DNA of 64,000 nucleotides from Paenibacillus assamensis DSM 18201. Its GTDB lineage: Bacteria; Bacillota; Bacilli; Paenibacillales; Paenibacillaceae. The position numbers were made by a program, and so were the translations under genes. The stretch spans positions 226,243 through 290,242 of the forward strand of contig NZ_KE383838.1 in the NCBI RefSeq assembly GCF_000422445.1, read 5' to 3'. The notes beneath the pieces are model-generated. The model was not told the origin of the DNA and searched no databases. It saw only the letters and a program-made list of their open reading frames with translations. The first letter of the stretch is position 1. Every line of letters begins with the position of its first letter. Of this stretch, positions 26,609 through 35,415 are shown piece after piece.

Positions 26609-26752
26609 CAGCGTGTTCCTCCTTTACTCTACTACCCTTTGCTTATATACTCATCTCTAGTTTAGCATTGTTGTTCGCTAACTGGAAAGGCTAAATGTCG
26701 AAAAGTCTCGGAGTATTCACGGAATACACCATAAATAAGTGATCGATGGAAC

Positions 26753-26792
26753 AAAAAAAGCCTTCAAGCGGATATCCATCCATCTTGAAGGC
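26753..26792 (-). terminator. Terminator of the 6S RNA gene
   Basis: On the minus strand GCCTTCAAG (26792-26784) pairs with CTTGAAGGC (26768-26760), followed by seven T. Confidence 0.9.
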
Positions 26793-26989
26793 GTCTTTAT
26801 TTCGGTTATACCCGCATATGCCGTTCGGCTTTAATGTTTCTGAACCTGCTCTGGCAGGTGGGTGTCCTCACAGACGAATTTGACTACTAACGCAACAGGA
26901 AAGCCTGTCAGCAACGTCTAGATATCGAACTCCCGTGAAACAAACATTGGTTCAAAACAACGAAAACCGTGACGTACATTGCAGGATAT
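26753..26989 (-). ncRNA. ssrS: 6S RNA
   Basis: A non-coding transcript of about 235 nt folds as one long interrupted hairpin. Closing pairs are CCTGCA with TGCGGG, then CGGTTTT with AAAGCCG and TGTTTTGAACC with GGTTCAGAAACA. Opposite the 5' strand motif GGGAGTTCGATATCTAG, the 3' strand has GACACCCACCTGC-CAGA-GCAGG, a small hairpin beside the central bubble. Both match the order and wording of conserved blocks of E. coli 6S RNA (GAGCCGATATT; GACACATTCACCT then AAAGCC-like end). It has its own promoter and terminator. It binds the sigma-A holoenzyme and mimics open promoter DNA. Mature ends are estimated at about 26811-26985. Confidence 0.85.
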
Positions 26990-26995
26990 AAACTC

Positions 26996-27024
26996 ATTAT
27001 AGTGAATCCATCTGACAAAAGCAA
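26996..27024 (-). promoter_or_regulatory. Promoter of the 6S RNA gene
   Basis: -35 TTGCTT (27024-27019), a 17-base spacer and a perfect TATAAT (27001-26996). The cold-shock gene at 37448 has the same -35, spacing and -10. Confidence 0.8.
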
Positions 27025-27092
27025 TTCATTCTCGGCAGAAGTAAACATTTTACACAATTTCAAAGATATAACCTAACGTTCTTCCATTCAAA

Positions 27093-27815
27093 CTAACTTT
27101 CCGCTGCTTCGCGTGCCTCAACTGCTTGCTGAAGCTTCTGATAAGTGAGATAAAAGTTAAAGAACGATAAATAAGCAATCAACGAACCTGCTGCAAATAT
27201 AATAATCACTGGGTATTTTAGTCCAATAAACAAGATGGCAACGCTCACAATTCCAGATACAACCACACGAATCGGACGGAAAATCGTCATAAATATGCTA
27301 TTCTTAATTACTTGCAGCGTAGTCGCATGGTAATGAGCGATAATCGAGAAAAAGTTGAAAAGTGATACAAGCAATACAACCAACATAGCCAACACCACTA
27401 TGCCAAGCACCTGCATCGATTGCATCTCTGTCATATAGATCGTATAACCGGCATACATAATGACAGATAAAAGGGTATAAAAAATACCTCCAAGCATCGC
27501 TTGTTTGTAGTTGGCCTTGTACGAACTAAAAAATGTCTTGATCAGTTTCGCATCTACATCTCCCATCACCCACTTGCGAGTAACCGAGAACATAGCTGCT
27601 GTCGCTGGAAATAGTGTAAATGGAGCTAATATCCCCATTAACCATTTCATCTGCAACACTTCATTCATAAAATTACTGTTGGCCATAACGAGCATCATGA
27701 CAAAACAAAAGAAAAAAGGAGCCGAACACAATAACCACAAAATGTTCGTCACCGAGATTCGCATAATCCATTCACAGATGCGATACAACCCACCCATAAT
27801 CCCTCTAGTTTCCAA
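27093..27815 (-). CDS. DUF624 (YesL-family) membrane protein
   Basis: This 240-aa protein has about six membrane segments and the typical YesL start METRGIMGGLYRICEWIMRISVTN-, with the family FTLFPATAAMFSVTRKW motif in the first third. YesL-like proteins often sit beside sugar ABC transporter genes, but none are here, so the role is unknown. Start: the open frame begins at ATG 27833, which lies inside the SD (GGAGGAGG). The TTG at 27815, eight bases after it, gives the family N-terminus and is preferred. Confidence 0.88.
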   Translation of the reverse strand: METRGIMGGLYRICEWIMRISVTNILWLLCSAPFFFCFVMMLVMANSNFMNEVLQMKWLMGILAPFTLFPATAAMFSVTRKWVMGDVDAKLIKTFFSSYKANYKQAMLGGIFYTLLSVIMYAGYTIYMTEMQSMQVLGIVVLAMLVVLLVSLFNFFSIIAHYHATTLQVIKNSIFMTIFRPIRVVVSGIVSVAILFIGLKYPVIIIFAAGSLIAYLSFFNFYLTYQKLQQAVEAREAAES

Positions 27816-27980
27816 CCACAATTCCTCCTCCATGCTGCCTCTATAATGTAACTATAATACAAAGCCCAACCTTAGACCAGTGCCTAATTTCTCGCGAGTG
27901 GGTGAATATCCATGCCAAGTGCGATAGCCTGCATAGTATATACAGTGATTCAAAACAAGAGTCTTGGAGGAGGTAATACA

Positions 27981-28103
27981 ATGGGTCAACTCGGATACGG
28001 CGGATATGGTTGCGGTGGCGGTTATGGTTTCGGTACTGGAATTGGTTGCATCTTGGTACTTTTCATCTTACTCGTAATCATCTCCCGCGCTATCTGCTTC
28101 TAA
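27981..28103 (+). CDS. YjcZ-like small sporulation-type membrane peptide (40 aa)
   Basis: This 40-residue peptide has a Gly/Tyr-rich head (MGQLGYGGYGCGGGYGFG) and a hydrophobic tail (ILVLFILLVIISRAICF) that nearly repeats the tail encoded at 492. SD GGAGGAGG is well placed. About 40 bases upstream the sequence CATAGTATA resembles a mother-cell sigma (E or K) -10 element, consistent with spore-associated expression, though no clear -35 is seen. A long hairpin follows directly. Confidence 0.85.
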   Translation: MGQLGYGGYGCGGGYGFGTGIGCILVLFILLVIISRAICF

Positions 28104-28124
28104 GGAGCAAGCGCCCTTCCAACA

Positions 28125-28154
28125 AGCAAGGAGAGGAATCCCCTCTCCTATGCT
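28125..28154. terminator. Intrinsic terminator
   Basis: CAAGCA-AGGAGAGG pairs with CCTCTCCT-(A)-TGCTTG. It follows the YjcZ-like gene. Confidence 0.8.
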
Positions 28155-28222
28155 TGACTGGTTAATACATGCGCTTAATCCCGTTCGAGCATAATCTATT
28201 GCCGCAGCACATCGTGTTCACT

Positions 28223-28843
28223 TTATGACACACGTGTATTCCACAGAGTTTGAGCATAGGGCAAACGGCGATCTGCTGCGAGCAGCCTCAGGTCGCCCTT
28301 GTACTCTAACTTCAATCTTGAACATTTCCGAAAATCATCAGGGGCAATCCATTCCGCAGCTTGATCAAACAACCCAACCCCAGCATATGTAAATAGTTCT
28401 GCAACGAACTGCGAGCAAAAATAAGCTTGATTCCGTTCAATTCTTACTTTTAGCGCAATCCCAAACAATCCTAACAAGTTGTACTTGTAGCTATCCTTAT
28501 GCTTATCTATATATTGTATTCGTCGTCGTATCATTGTGTACTGCTCTTCACTAACCTCGCAACTATACAATGCCCCCAGTGTAGGACGAAAAGGCGATCT
28601 AATAAGATCGCCTTCAAGGTTTTCCTTCACAAATCCTCCTGCTAGAGGATGCATATCTCTCGTGCGACCAAAGCTATATATTTCGTTAAGATCTTCATCT
28701 AATACAACAGAGCAATGATTCAAGGGCTTATCTGTATACCATTTAATACACTGAGACAGCCACGAACCCGTATCGGACAGCAATACATATATTTTTCTAT
28801 TTTGATTGTTCATTGTCTTTTGTTCCATTGTCTTTCGTTCCAC
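28223..28843 (-). CDS. YiiX/YebB-like (peptidase C92, permuted NlpC/P60) hydrolase
   Basis: This protein of about 206 aa has the permuted papain-like layout: His43 in PLNHCSVVLDED and, much later, Cys143 in AYFCSQFVAELF. These are the likely catalytic His and Cys, with SDTGSWLS as an N-terminal signature. There is no signal peptide, so it would act in the cytoplasm or spore compartment. The start is uncertain: GTG 28843, ATG 28828 and ATG 28813 are each preceded by GGAAC(G/A)AAAGACA, a 15-base tandem repeat, and no good SD is seen. Substrate unknown; lipid or peptide amide bonds are known for relatives. Confidence 0.75.
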   Translation of the reverse strand: MERKTMEQKTMNNQNRKIYVLLSDTGSWLSQCIKWYTDKPLNHCSVVLDEDLNEIYSFGRTRDMHPLAGGFVKENLEGDLIRSPFRPTLGALYSCEVSEEQYTMIRRRIQYIDKHKDSYKYNLLGLFGIALKVRIERNQAYFCSQFVAELFTYAGVGLFDQAAEWIAPDDFRKCSRLKLEYKGDLRLLAADRRLPYAQTLWNTRVS

Positions 28844-28970
28844 CCATCATTCGATTATGTCGTTACTTACATTTTAGTTACGAAGATGAATCTCTACTAT
28901 GAACCAGAGACGTATATAGACCCCCGTCTTAGGTTGAGGTATATACTAGTCTTTATAATATTTTTACAGA

Positions 28971-29020
28971 AAAAGGGACTTCCCCTAAGCAGCTATTAAC
29001 TGCTTAGTTGGAAGTCCCTT
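28971..29020 (-). terminator. Terminator of the DEAD-box helicase gene
   Basis: A long stem (AAGGGACTTCC with GGAAGTCCCTT, inner CTAAGCAG/CTGCTTAG) with a T-run on the minus strand, close to the helicase stop at 29037. Confidence 0.9.
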
Positions 29021-29036
29021 ATTATTATTCCTATTC

Positions 29037-30695
29037 TTATTCGCTATCTGTTGAGCGATTACGGTTACCTTCGTACGGACGACGCGGACGACGATCTTGA
29101 CGCTCACCGCCACGATCATTGTACTCACGACGTTGACCGCCGTTACCGCCATTGCTGCTACCACGGTACTCACCGCGCTCGCCGCCACGAGAATCACGGT
29201 TACCACGGTATCCACCGCCACCGCCTTCACGACGACGATCTCCACCACCAGTGCCACCTTCACGACGACGATCTCCACCGCCGCCTTCGCGGTTTCCATA
29301 AGAACGGCCACGACCGCCATATGGTGCGGATAATTTACGACCGCTTGTGCGCACATCTGGTTTGCGACGCTTCGCACGGATCGGATCTTCTGGAGTAAGT
29401 TGGATGTTAACATCTTTCTTTTCACCAGTCAGAAGCTTGAACGCTGCGGACAGAAGGTGAACAGAATCTGTTTGCTCCAACAATTGAATAGCAATCGCTT
29501 TGTACTCTTGAAGATCGCCAGCTTGCAATACATCAAGTAGACGCTCTGCTACTACACGCTGCTTGCCTTCAATTGCCTCAGCCAAGCTTGGTACTGGCTT
29601 ACGTGCAATACGATGGCGTGTTACACGCTCAATAAAGTGCAAGTGATCAATCTCACGCGGAGTTACGAATGACCAAGCGCTTCCTTCTTTACCCGCACGT
29701 CCTGTACGACCGATACGGTGTACATAAGACTCAGGGTCTTGCGGAAGGTCAAAGTTAATTACATGTGTTACGCCAGAAACATCTAGTCCACGTGCAGCAA
29801 CGTCTGTTGCCACAAGGACATCAATGCTGCCGTCACGGAATTTACGCATTACGTTATCGCGTTGGTTCTGGGACAAGTCACCATGTAGGCCATCAGCCGT
29901 GTAACCACGCTTTTGCAACGCTTCTGCCAACTCATCTACACGACGCTTTGTACGTCCGAATACGATTGCAAGGTCAGGAGATTCCATATCCAACAAGCGG
30001 CTAAGCGCATCAAACTTCGAACGCTCAGGAATTTCCATATAACATTGGTCAATAAGCGGAGCGCTTACTTGTTTAGGCATTACGGATACATGCTCTGGGT
30101 TCTTCAAGAACGTGTTAGCCAACTTTTGAATGTTTGGTGGCATTGTTGCGGAGAACAACATCGTTTGACGCTCTTCTGGAACTTGACTAAGAATGCTAGT
30201 AATGTCCTCCATGAAGCCCATGTCCAACATTTCATCCGCTTCATCCAATACAACTGTAGTTACATCAGTGAGACGAATTGTCTTACGATTAATGTGGTCA
30301 AGCAAACGACCTGGTGTACCGATAATAATATGTGGGCGTTTTTTCATTGCGCGGATCTGACGACCGATATCTTGGCCACCATAAATCGGCAAGGAACGAA
30401 CTCCTTTGAAACGAGAAAGCTTTCCGATCTCTTCTGCTACTTGAATTGCAAGCTCACGTGTTGGTGTCATAACAAGCGCAACTACACGCTCGTCTTCAAC
30501 GTCGATCTTAGAAATTAGCGGGATACCAAATGCGGCCGTCTTACCTGTACCTGTTTGAGCTTGTCCAATCATGTCGCTCCCGGTCATCGCTACAGGAATC
30601 GCTTTTTCTTGAATTGGTGTTGATTCTTCAAATCCTAACTCTGTAATTGCTTGAAGAACCTTAGGATCTAAACCAAATTCTGCAAATGTCTTCAA
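29037..30695 (-). CDS. cshA: DEAD-box ATP-dependent RNA helicase, CshA-like
   Basis: This 552-aa helicase has the full core: Q motif FEESTPIQ, motif [34 protein letters not shown] and HRIGRTGR. The C-terminal tail (about 460-552) is Gly/Arg-rich (RGG-type), with two near-identical [10 protein letters not shown] blocks, and should bind RNA non-specifically. CshA works in mRNA decay and ribosome assembly, especially in the cold. Start: ATG 30719 (MNILK) is one base from the SD, so it is unlikely. TTG 30695, ten bases after GGAG, gives the familiar MKTFAEFGL start. A long leader precedes it. Confidence 0.92.
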   Translation of the reverse strand: MKTFAEFGLDPKVLQAITELGFEESTPIQEKAIPVAMTGSDMIGQAQTGTGKTAAFGIPLISKIDVEDERVVALVMTPTRELAIQVAEEIGKLSRFKGVRSLPIYGGQDIGRQIRAMKKRPHIIIGTPGRLLDHINRKTIRLTDVTTVVLDEADEMLDMGFMEDITSILSQVPEERQTMLFSATMPPNIQKLANTFLKNPEHVSVMPKQVSAPLIDQCYMEIPERSKFDALSRLLDMESPDLAIVFGRTKRRVDELAEALQKRGYTADGLHGDLSQNQRDNVMRKFRDGSIDVLVATDVAARGLDVSGVTHVINFDLPQDPESYVHRIGRTGRAGKEGSAWSFVTPREIDHLHFIERVTRHRIARKPVPSLAEAIEGKQRVVAERLLDVLQAGDLQEYKAIAIQLLEQTDSVHLLSAAFKLLTGEKKDVNIQLTPEDPIRAKRRKPDVRTSGRKLSAPYGGRGRSYGNREGGGGDRRREGGTGGGDRRREGGGGGYRGNRDSRGGERGEYRGSSNGGNGGQRREYNDRGGERQDRRPRRPYEGNRNRSTDSE

Positions 30696-30893
30696 AATAT
30701 TCATGCTCCTTCGTTGTGGACAATCCACAGCCTTATCTGTATTCTTAAGTAGCGTGACTAGGTGACGAATGGCACTTCAGGCCGACCGTCTCATCATATA
30801 CAATGCGGTGAGGCTTACGCCCTCCAGCCGCGTATGGGTCTGAGGTTAAATCAATCTTTATGCGTACTCAAGAATATCCTATACATTATAGCA
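30696..30893 (-). promoter_or_regulatory. Extended -10 promoter and long leader of the helicase gene
   Basis: TGC-TATAAT (30893-30885, minus strand) is an extended -10; the start would fall near 30878. This leaves a leader of about 180 bases before the TTG start. Long structured leaders are usual for cold-responsive helicase mRNAs; the fold here is not resolved. Confidence 0.5.
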
Positions 30894-30955
30894 TAAAGCT
30901 AACGATGAATACCAGTAATGTAGTCACGATTTATTATTTATGAGGTGAGCTCGTC

Positions 30956-31783
30956 TTGAAACGCATCATGGATTGCATCGTCATCATATTAGGTGCCGCA
31001 TGCATAGCAGTCGGATTTAATCTATTCCTCATTCCCCATCAGCTGTTAAGCGGTGGTGTATCCGGTGTATCGATGATCACAAGCTACTTTACACAGTGGA
31101 ATGTCAGCGTACTTTACTTCGCACTTAACTTACCACTCATCGTTTGGGGTTGGTTCATCATTGGTCGCCGATTTATTGGTTACAGTTTGTTAAGTGTCGT
31201 TGCTACAACATGGTTCATTAGTATCATACCCGAAATTTCGATATCACCCGAGCCATTGCTCTGTGCAGTATTTGGAGGCACATTTATAGGTATAGGGGCT
31301 GGAATATCGTTACGGGTAGGAGGCTCTTCAGGGGGCTTTGACATTGTAGGATCTATTATTAATCGTTATCGTGATGTACCTATTGGCATGATATCGGCAG
31401 CGATGAACGCAATTGTCATTATGACACACGGCTTATTGACGAACGATTGGGAACTTGTACTTTACTCTATGGTATCGATTTATTCGACCGGTAAAGTTAT
31501 CGACACACTCTACATTAACCATTACAAAGTAACCGTATATATCATTACAAGCAAACAGGAGCAGCTGTTAGAAAAACTGCTGAACTTGCCTCATGGGATT
31601 ACTGTTATCAAGACACGTGGCGCCTTCTCCAACATTGAACGCGACATGCTGATGACAGTTACTACCCGGTATGAACTGAATGAGCTAAAACGAGCAATAA
31701 AGGAAACGGACCCTAAAGCTTTTGTAAACATCGTAGAAACAGTTGGCATTATGGGGAACTTCCGTCGACCTAAAACATTATAA
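30956..31783 (+). CDS. YitT-family membrane protein (DUF161 plus DUF2179)
   Basis: This 275-aa protein has five or six membrane segments (about 1-165), including the family motifs GFNLFLIPHQLLSGGVSG and RVGGSSGGFDIVGSIIN. A cytoplasmic C-terminal DUF2179 domain (about 195-270) has the KVTVYIITSKQEQLL and HGITVIKTRGAFS pieces. Function is unknown. The start is TTG 30956 after AGGTGAG. It diverges from the helicase gene and ends at a strong terminator. Confidence 0.92.
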   Translation: MKRIMDCIVIILGAACIAVGFNLFLIPHQLLSGGVSGVSMITSYFTQWNVSVLYFALNLPLIVWGWFIIGRRFIGYSLLSVVATTWFISIIPEISISPEPLLCAVFGGTFIGIGAGISLRVGGSSGGFDIVGSIINRYRDVPIGMISAAMNAIVIMTHGLLTNDWELVLYSMVSIYSTGKVIDTLYINHYKVTVYIITSKQEQLLEKLLNLPHGITVIKTRGAFSNIERDMLMTVTTRYELNELKRAIKETDPKAFVNIVETVGIMGNFRRPKTL

Positions 31784-31787
31784 AACT

Positions 31788-31834
31788 AAAGGGACTTGCT
31801 TGTCATATGCTGGATGACAAAGCAGTCCCTTTTT
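31788..31834 (+). terminator. Terminator after the YitT gene
   Basis: AAAGGGACTTGCT...AGCAGTCCCTTTTT with an inner TGTCAT/ATGACA stem. The right side carries the T-run. Confidence 0.9.
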
Positions 31835-32021
31835 CATTTCCGTGATTAACTACATCTTGTTGATTATTATGATCTGACATGGTAATATCTACATCAGCTT
31901 ACTTTATTCCCCGAATTACCGCTCTATAGGTTTCCACTCAGTTCTGCTATCTGTATTTTCATTCTAAAGTAGTATCAATCATTGATGTTCAACTTTCATT
32001 TACTTAAGGAGGAAGATAAAC

Positions 32022-32636
32022 ATGGATAACACAACAATAAAAGATTATCTTGATAGTGATCAAGAGGTTTGGGATCAAGAGTACAAGAACAAGACATGGG
32101 ATTATTTAGCTGATATCACCGAATTTTCAAGATATTCGATTGTTTATGGATACATAAGAAGGTATTTAGGTACTAATGGAATATTGGATATGGGCTGTGG
32201 CACAGGGATTTTATATGACACACTGCTCGATAACGAGAAAGAAGGCTTTACAGGTGTTGATTTGTCCACAGAAGCCATTAAGTTAGCATCACAAAAAGCT
32301 CCCGCGAATACATTTCAAGTCGGAAATATTATGGACTATACACCTCAGAAACAATATGACATCATCGTATTCAATGAATCCTTGCACTACGTGACGAACA
32401 CACCAAAAGTTCTATTAAGCTATTCCAATCACCTAACTTCAAACGGCGTCATCATTTCTTCCTTGTATTCTCATAAAAACATCAATGACCCAGCATATAC
32501 GATTATAGAGAATAAAATTGCTGAGATGGAAAATTCCCCTGACTTCGAGGTACTTGATAAGGTCAGCTTGTTCAATCATCAGGCAGGACTGAAATGGTAT
32601 ATTCATCTTATGAAAAGAAAAGATGTAAATAGCTAA
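32022..32636 (+). CDS. Class I SAM-dependent methyltransferase
   Basis: This 204-aa methyltransferase has SAM-binding motif I ILDMGCGTGILYD, the acidic end of strand 2 in GVDLSTEAI, and post-motif NIMDYTPQKQYDIIVFNESLHY. The substrate is not evident. It is visibly more AT-rich than its neighbours and has fewer positively scoring host-like codons (many AAT, TTA, AAA), which may mean acquisition or simply relaxed codon use. SD AAGGAGGAAG. It stands alone between two terminators. Confidence 0.85.
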   Translation: MDNTTIKDYLDSDQEVWDQEYKNKTWDYLADITEFSRYSIVYGYIRRYLGTNGILDMGCGTGILYDTLLDNEKEGFTGVDLSTEAIKLASQKAPANTFQVGNIMDYTPQKQYDIIVFNESLHYVTNTPKVLLSYSNHLTSNGVIISSLYSHKNINDPAYTIIENKIAEMENSPDFEVLDKVSLFNHQAGLKWYIHLMKRKDVNS

Positions 32637-32656
32637 TTTAATAGAAGACAAAAACA

Positions 32657-32682
32657 AACCCGTCAGCCTATACTGACGGGTT
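32657..32682. terminator. Bidirectional terminator between methyltransferase and pfkA
   Basis: AACCCGTCAG/CTGACGGGTT with a six-base loop; A-rich before, T-rich after. Confidence 0.9.
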
Positions 32683-32707
32683 GTTGTTTATACACCAACG
32701 ATTACTA

Positions 32708-33682
32708 TTATTGAGATAGACGACAAGACAAATCATACAGTTCTTGGTTGAATTCTTTCTTCGTATTAACGACAAGATCGATATCCGTCGCTACACACTC
32801 ACCATTTATAATGCCGCAGCCTTTACCGGAATCGCCTTCCATAAGTTTGCGTACAGCGAAATCACCAAGACGGCTCGCAAGAATACGGTCATTTGCAGTT
32901 GGCGTTCCACCACGTTGAATATGCCCAAGAACCGTTACGCGTGGTTCAATAGAAGGACAGCGTTCTACGATGCCAGTAACGATATCGTCTCCTTTTCCTA
33001 CCCCTTCAGCGACAAGGACGATACTATGACGCTTACCATTTTCAAAGTTTTGTCTCATGCGCTCTGCCACTTCATCCAAGTTGAATGGCACTTCTGGAAG
33101 CAAGATGGATTCCGCACCACTTGCAACACCCGCATACAAAGCGATGTCGCCACAATGACGGCCCATCACTTCTACTACGGAAGAACGCTCGTGAGAGCTC
33201 ATTGTATCACGAAGTTTGTTGACCGCGTCAACAACGATGCTTACAGCTGTATCAAATCCAATCGTATAGTCTGTAAACGCAATATCATTGTCAATTGTTC
33301 CCGGTAGACCCATTGTCTTAATACCAAGCTTGCTCAATTTATTAGCCCCTTGGTATGAACCGTCACCACCGATAACGATCAGGCCATCGATACCGAATTC
33401 ACGCAAAATCTCTGCGCCCTTCTCTTGACCTTCAGCTGTTCTGAACTCTTGACAGCGAGCAGATTGAAGAATCGTACCACCGCGTTGGATAATGTCACCT
33501 ACGCTGCGGATATCCATTTTGCGCAAATCTTTATTAAGCAATCCCTGATAACCACGTTGAATTCCGTATACCTCTATTCCATGATAAATGGCAGTGCGAA
33601 CAACAGCACGTACAGCCGCATTCATCCCTTGAGAATCTCCACCACTTGTTAACACAGCAATTCTTTTTACAGCAGACATCAT
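32708..33682 (-). CDS. pfkA: ATP-dependent 6-phosphofructokinase
   Basis: This 324-aa glycolytic enzyme phosphorylates fructose 6-phosphate. Motifs are TSGGDSQGMNAAVR (ATP site), IGGDGSYQGA, PGTIDNDI with the catalytic aspartate, and EVMGRHCG. Effector-site residues for ADP/PEP are expected from the family. Bacillus places pfkA in an accDA-pfkA-pyk cluster; here only the DUF2600 gene lies upstream (21 bases) and no pyk follows, so the setting is atypical. SD GAGGAGGAGACA before two ATGs. Confidence 0.96.
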   Translation of the reverse strand: MMSAVKRIAVLTSGGDSQGMNAAVRAVVRTAIYHGIEVYGIQRGYQGLLNKDLRKMDIRSVGDIIQRGGTILQSARCQEFRTAEGQEKGAEILREFGIDGLIVIGGDGSYQGANKLSKLGIKTMGLPGTIDNDIAFTDYTIGFDTAVSIVVDAVNKLRDTMSSHERSSVVEVMGRHCGDIALYAGVASGAESILLPEVPFNLDEVAERMRQNFENGKRHSIVLVAEGVGKGDDIVTGIVERCPSIEPRVTVLGHIQRGGTPTANDRILASRLGDFAVRKLMEGDSGKGCGIINGECVATDIDLVVNTKKEFNQELYDLSCRLSQ

Positions 33683-33703
33683 TGTCTCCTCCTCTTATCC
33701 TCA

Positions 33704-34780
33704 TTACATATGTTTACGAATCCAGCGGCTATTTATCCAGAAAAATAATCTCATCATTGGACTACCCTTCATTAACCTTTTGGAAACATCTAAAACTTCT
33801 CTCTGTTCTGCTACTTTAGGGTCTGACAAATACAATGCCAGCAATCCCTCCACAATCATCCGATGAAAACGATTGTCCGGCAGATGGCTCACTCGCTCAC
33901 AAGATCGTTCTGCAAAATACCCAATGCGCTGGAACATCATTTCGTCATTTTCGTAGTAATGGCAGAAATTCAAATCCCCACCGATTCGATCTTCTTCTTG
34001 ATCAATAAAATAATCCAACAATATATGAAGACCGCATACATACGGAAAATAAGCAGCGCTAACTTGTTCAGCTTCTTGAGGTGTACAATCCTCGGACGAT
34101 GCCAATACAAACAATTGGAACATACCTAGTGTGGACCCTGTAGCTGCTGCAAACTCATTCCACGAAAGGTCAGCATATCGAGATTGATGCAACTGCCACC
34201 ATTCCAGCAGTGCAGTTTCACGCTTTGACCATTCAATATGCTTATAAATTTGCAGTTCTGTGTACAGTTTCACAAGCGGCACTAACTCTGATCTAACTTG
34301 ACTGTATCCAGGAAGCTTATCAATGCATGATCGGCAACGATTAACAAGTGATACTAAATAACCACCATCATCGTTGTCTTCCCGCTCTGCATAATAATCT
34401 GTCATAGCTCGTTCTGGCTGCACTGCGTCCAACATGGACTCATGCAACAGCCGAAAATCTTCCGGATTAAGGGAAGTACTGCGATCGCACAAATTATCTA
34501 AGTAGTCACTAATCGTTTGAAAAGCAACAATTAGAGGAATTAGTACATCTCGGTTATCTGGATACACCGCTGCATACACAGCGCCCCCTTGACAATGAAA
34601 CTGTTTCGTCCGCAAGCTATCGAGCGCTTGCTTACGTAACTCTTGACTAGGAATTTGCTCAGCTTGGCTTGTCCAATAAGTTAGCTCAGAACGCACCTCC
34701 GGCAATATGTATTTGTATACACGGTACATTAATTGCACAGACCCTTTTGGGGCTCCTGTTCTAAGCCTTTTACTATCCAA
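33704..34780 (-). CDS. DUF2600 (YtpB-like) tetraprenyl-beta-curcumene synthase-type terpene cyclase
   Basis: This 358-aa protein matches the DUF2600 family typified by B. subtilis YtpB, which cyclises tetraprenyl diphosphate to a C35 sesquarterpene. Asp-rich FQTISDYLDNLCDRS (about 90) fits the diphosphate-metal site of this group, with HILLDYFIDQEEDRIGG as a second acidic motif. No prenyltransferase (heptaprenyl synthase) is adjacent. Start TTG 34780 follows GGAGG by six bases. It lies just upstream of pfkA (gap 21) and may be cotranscribed with it. Confidence 0.87.
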   Translation of the reverse strand: MDSKRLRTGAPKGSVQLMYRVYKYILPEVRSELTYWTSQAEQIPSQELRKQALDSLRTKQFHCQGGAVYAAVYPDNRDVLIPLIVAFQTISDYLDNLCDRSTSLNPEDFRLLHESMLDAVQPERAMTDYYAEREDNDDGGYLVSLVNRCRSCIDKLPGYSQVRSELVPLVKLYTELQIYKHIEWSKRETALLEWWQLHQSRYADLSWNEFAAATGSTLGMFQLFVLASSEDCTPQEAEQVSAAYFPYVCGLHILLDYFIDQEEDRIGGDLNFCHYYENDEMMFQRIGYFAERSCERVSHLPDNRFHRMIVEGLLALYLSDPKVAEQREVLDVSKRLMKGSPMMRLFFWINSRWIRKHM

Positions 34781-34873
34781 AACAAGCCTCCGATCTCACC
34801 TTGAAAGAGTTTTATTCTCATTTTAACCGATACTATTATATTACGAAGTGATTGAATGCACAAACAATATCAG

Positions 34874-35191
34874 CTACTGGTGTAATTTGGCATCTACATC
34901 CTGCTGTGTCCGGTACCAAATATGAAGGTCATTGATCGCACTAGCAAGTTCAGCTATCTCACTATTTAGTCTGCACGACTCTTCAAAACAATTTTCCTCG
35001 TAAAGCGCTTGCTGCTTTATAATAATGACTCGTTCGAGCTCAAAAATACGATCAGGTATACGACCACGAATGACTTCCCAGTCCATGAGCAGTGAATTCT
35101 GCTCCTGAATACTTAACTGCTCCCATTCGCACAGCAGTACAGGCGTATGAATTTGTAAACGTTCATTCCAATCGAATCGATATCGTTTCAT
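34874..35191 (-). CDS. Hypothetical 105-aa protein
   Basis: A soluble, helical, acidic protein begins MKRYRFDWNERLQIHTPVLL and ends in a likely coiled region (LNSEIAELASAINDLHIWYRTQ). Three cysteines have no evident metal pattern. ATG 35191 lies eight bases after AAGGA; a GTG two codons earlier is in frame. The gene precedes the DUF2600 gene on the same strand (gap 93). I do not recognise the family. Confidence 0.7.
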   Translation of the reverse strand: MKRYRFDWNERLQIHTPVLLCEWEQLSIQEQNSLLMDWEVIRGRIPDRIFELERVIIIKQQALYEENCFEESCRLNSEIAELASAINDLHIWYRTQQDVDAKLHQ

Positions 35192-35415
35192 ACGCACGTC
35201 CTTCTCCGCTCATCTTTGTCCTAATTCGACACTTGTCTACATCGTTCTATCTTCTCTATGGTAATGTATCATTTATCACAAGCGGCTGTAAATGCATTCA
35301 CATCTATTGCTGACACTGCCTGTCGGCTTCTTCGCAACCATGATATACTAACTAAATTAGACAGAGAATGATTACCATATTGGATTATTGTTAATATGGA
35401 GGGAGCCTACACATC

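Noticed and set aside
28985..29425. 146-codon Val/Ala-rich ORF on - overlapping the helicase tail
   Set aside because: It is the shifted frame of the Gly/Arg-rich tail, whose repetitive GGY/CGN codons create long open shadow frames on both strands. No SD of its own.
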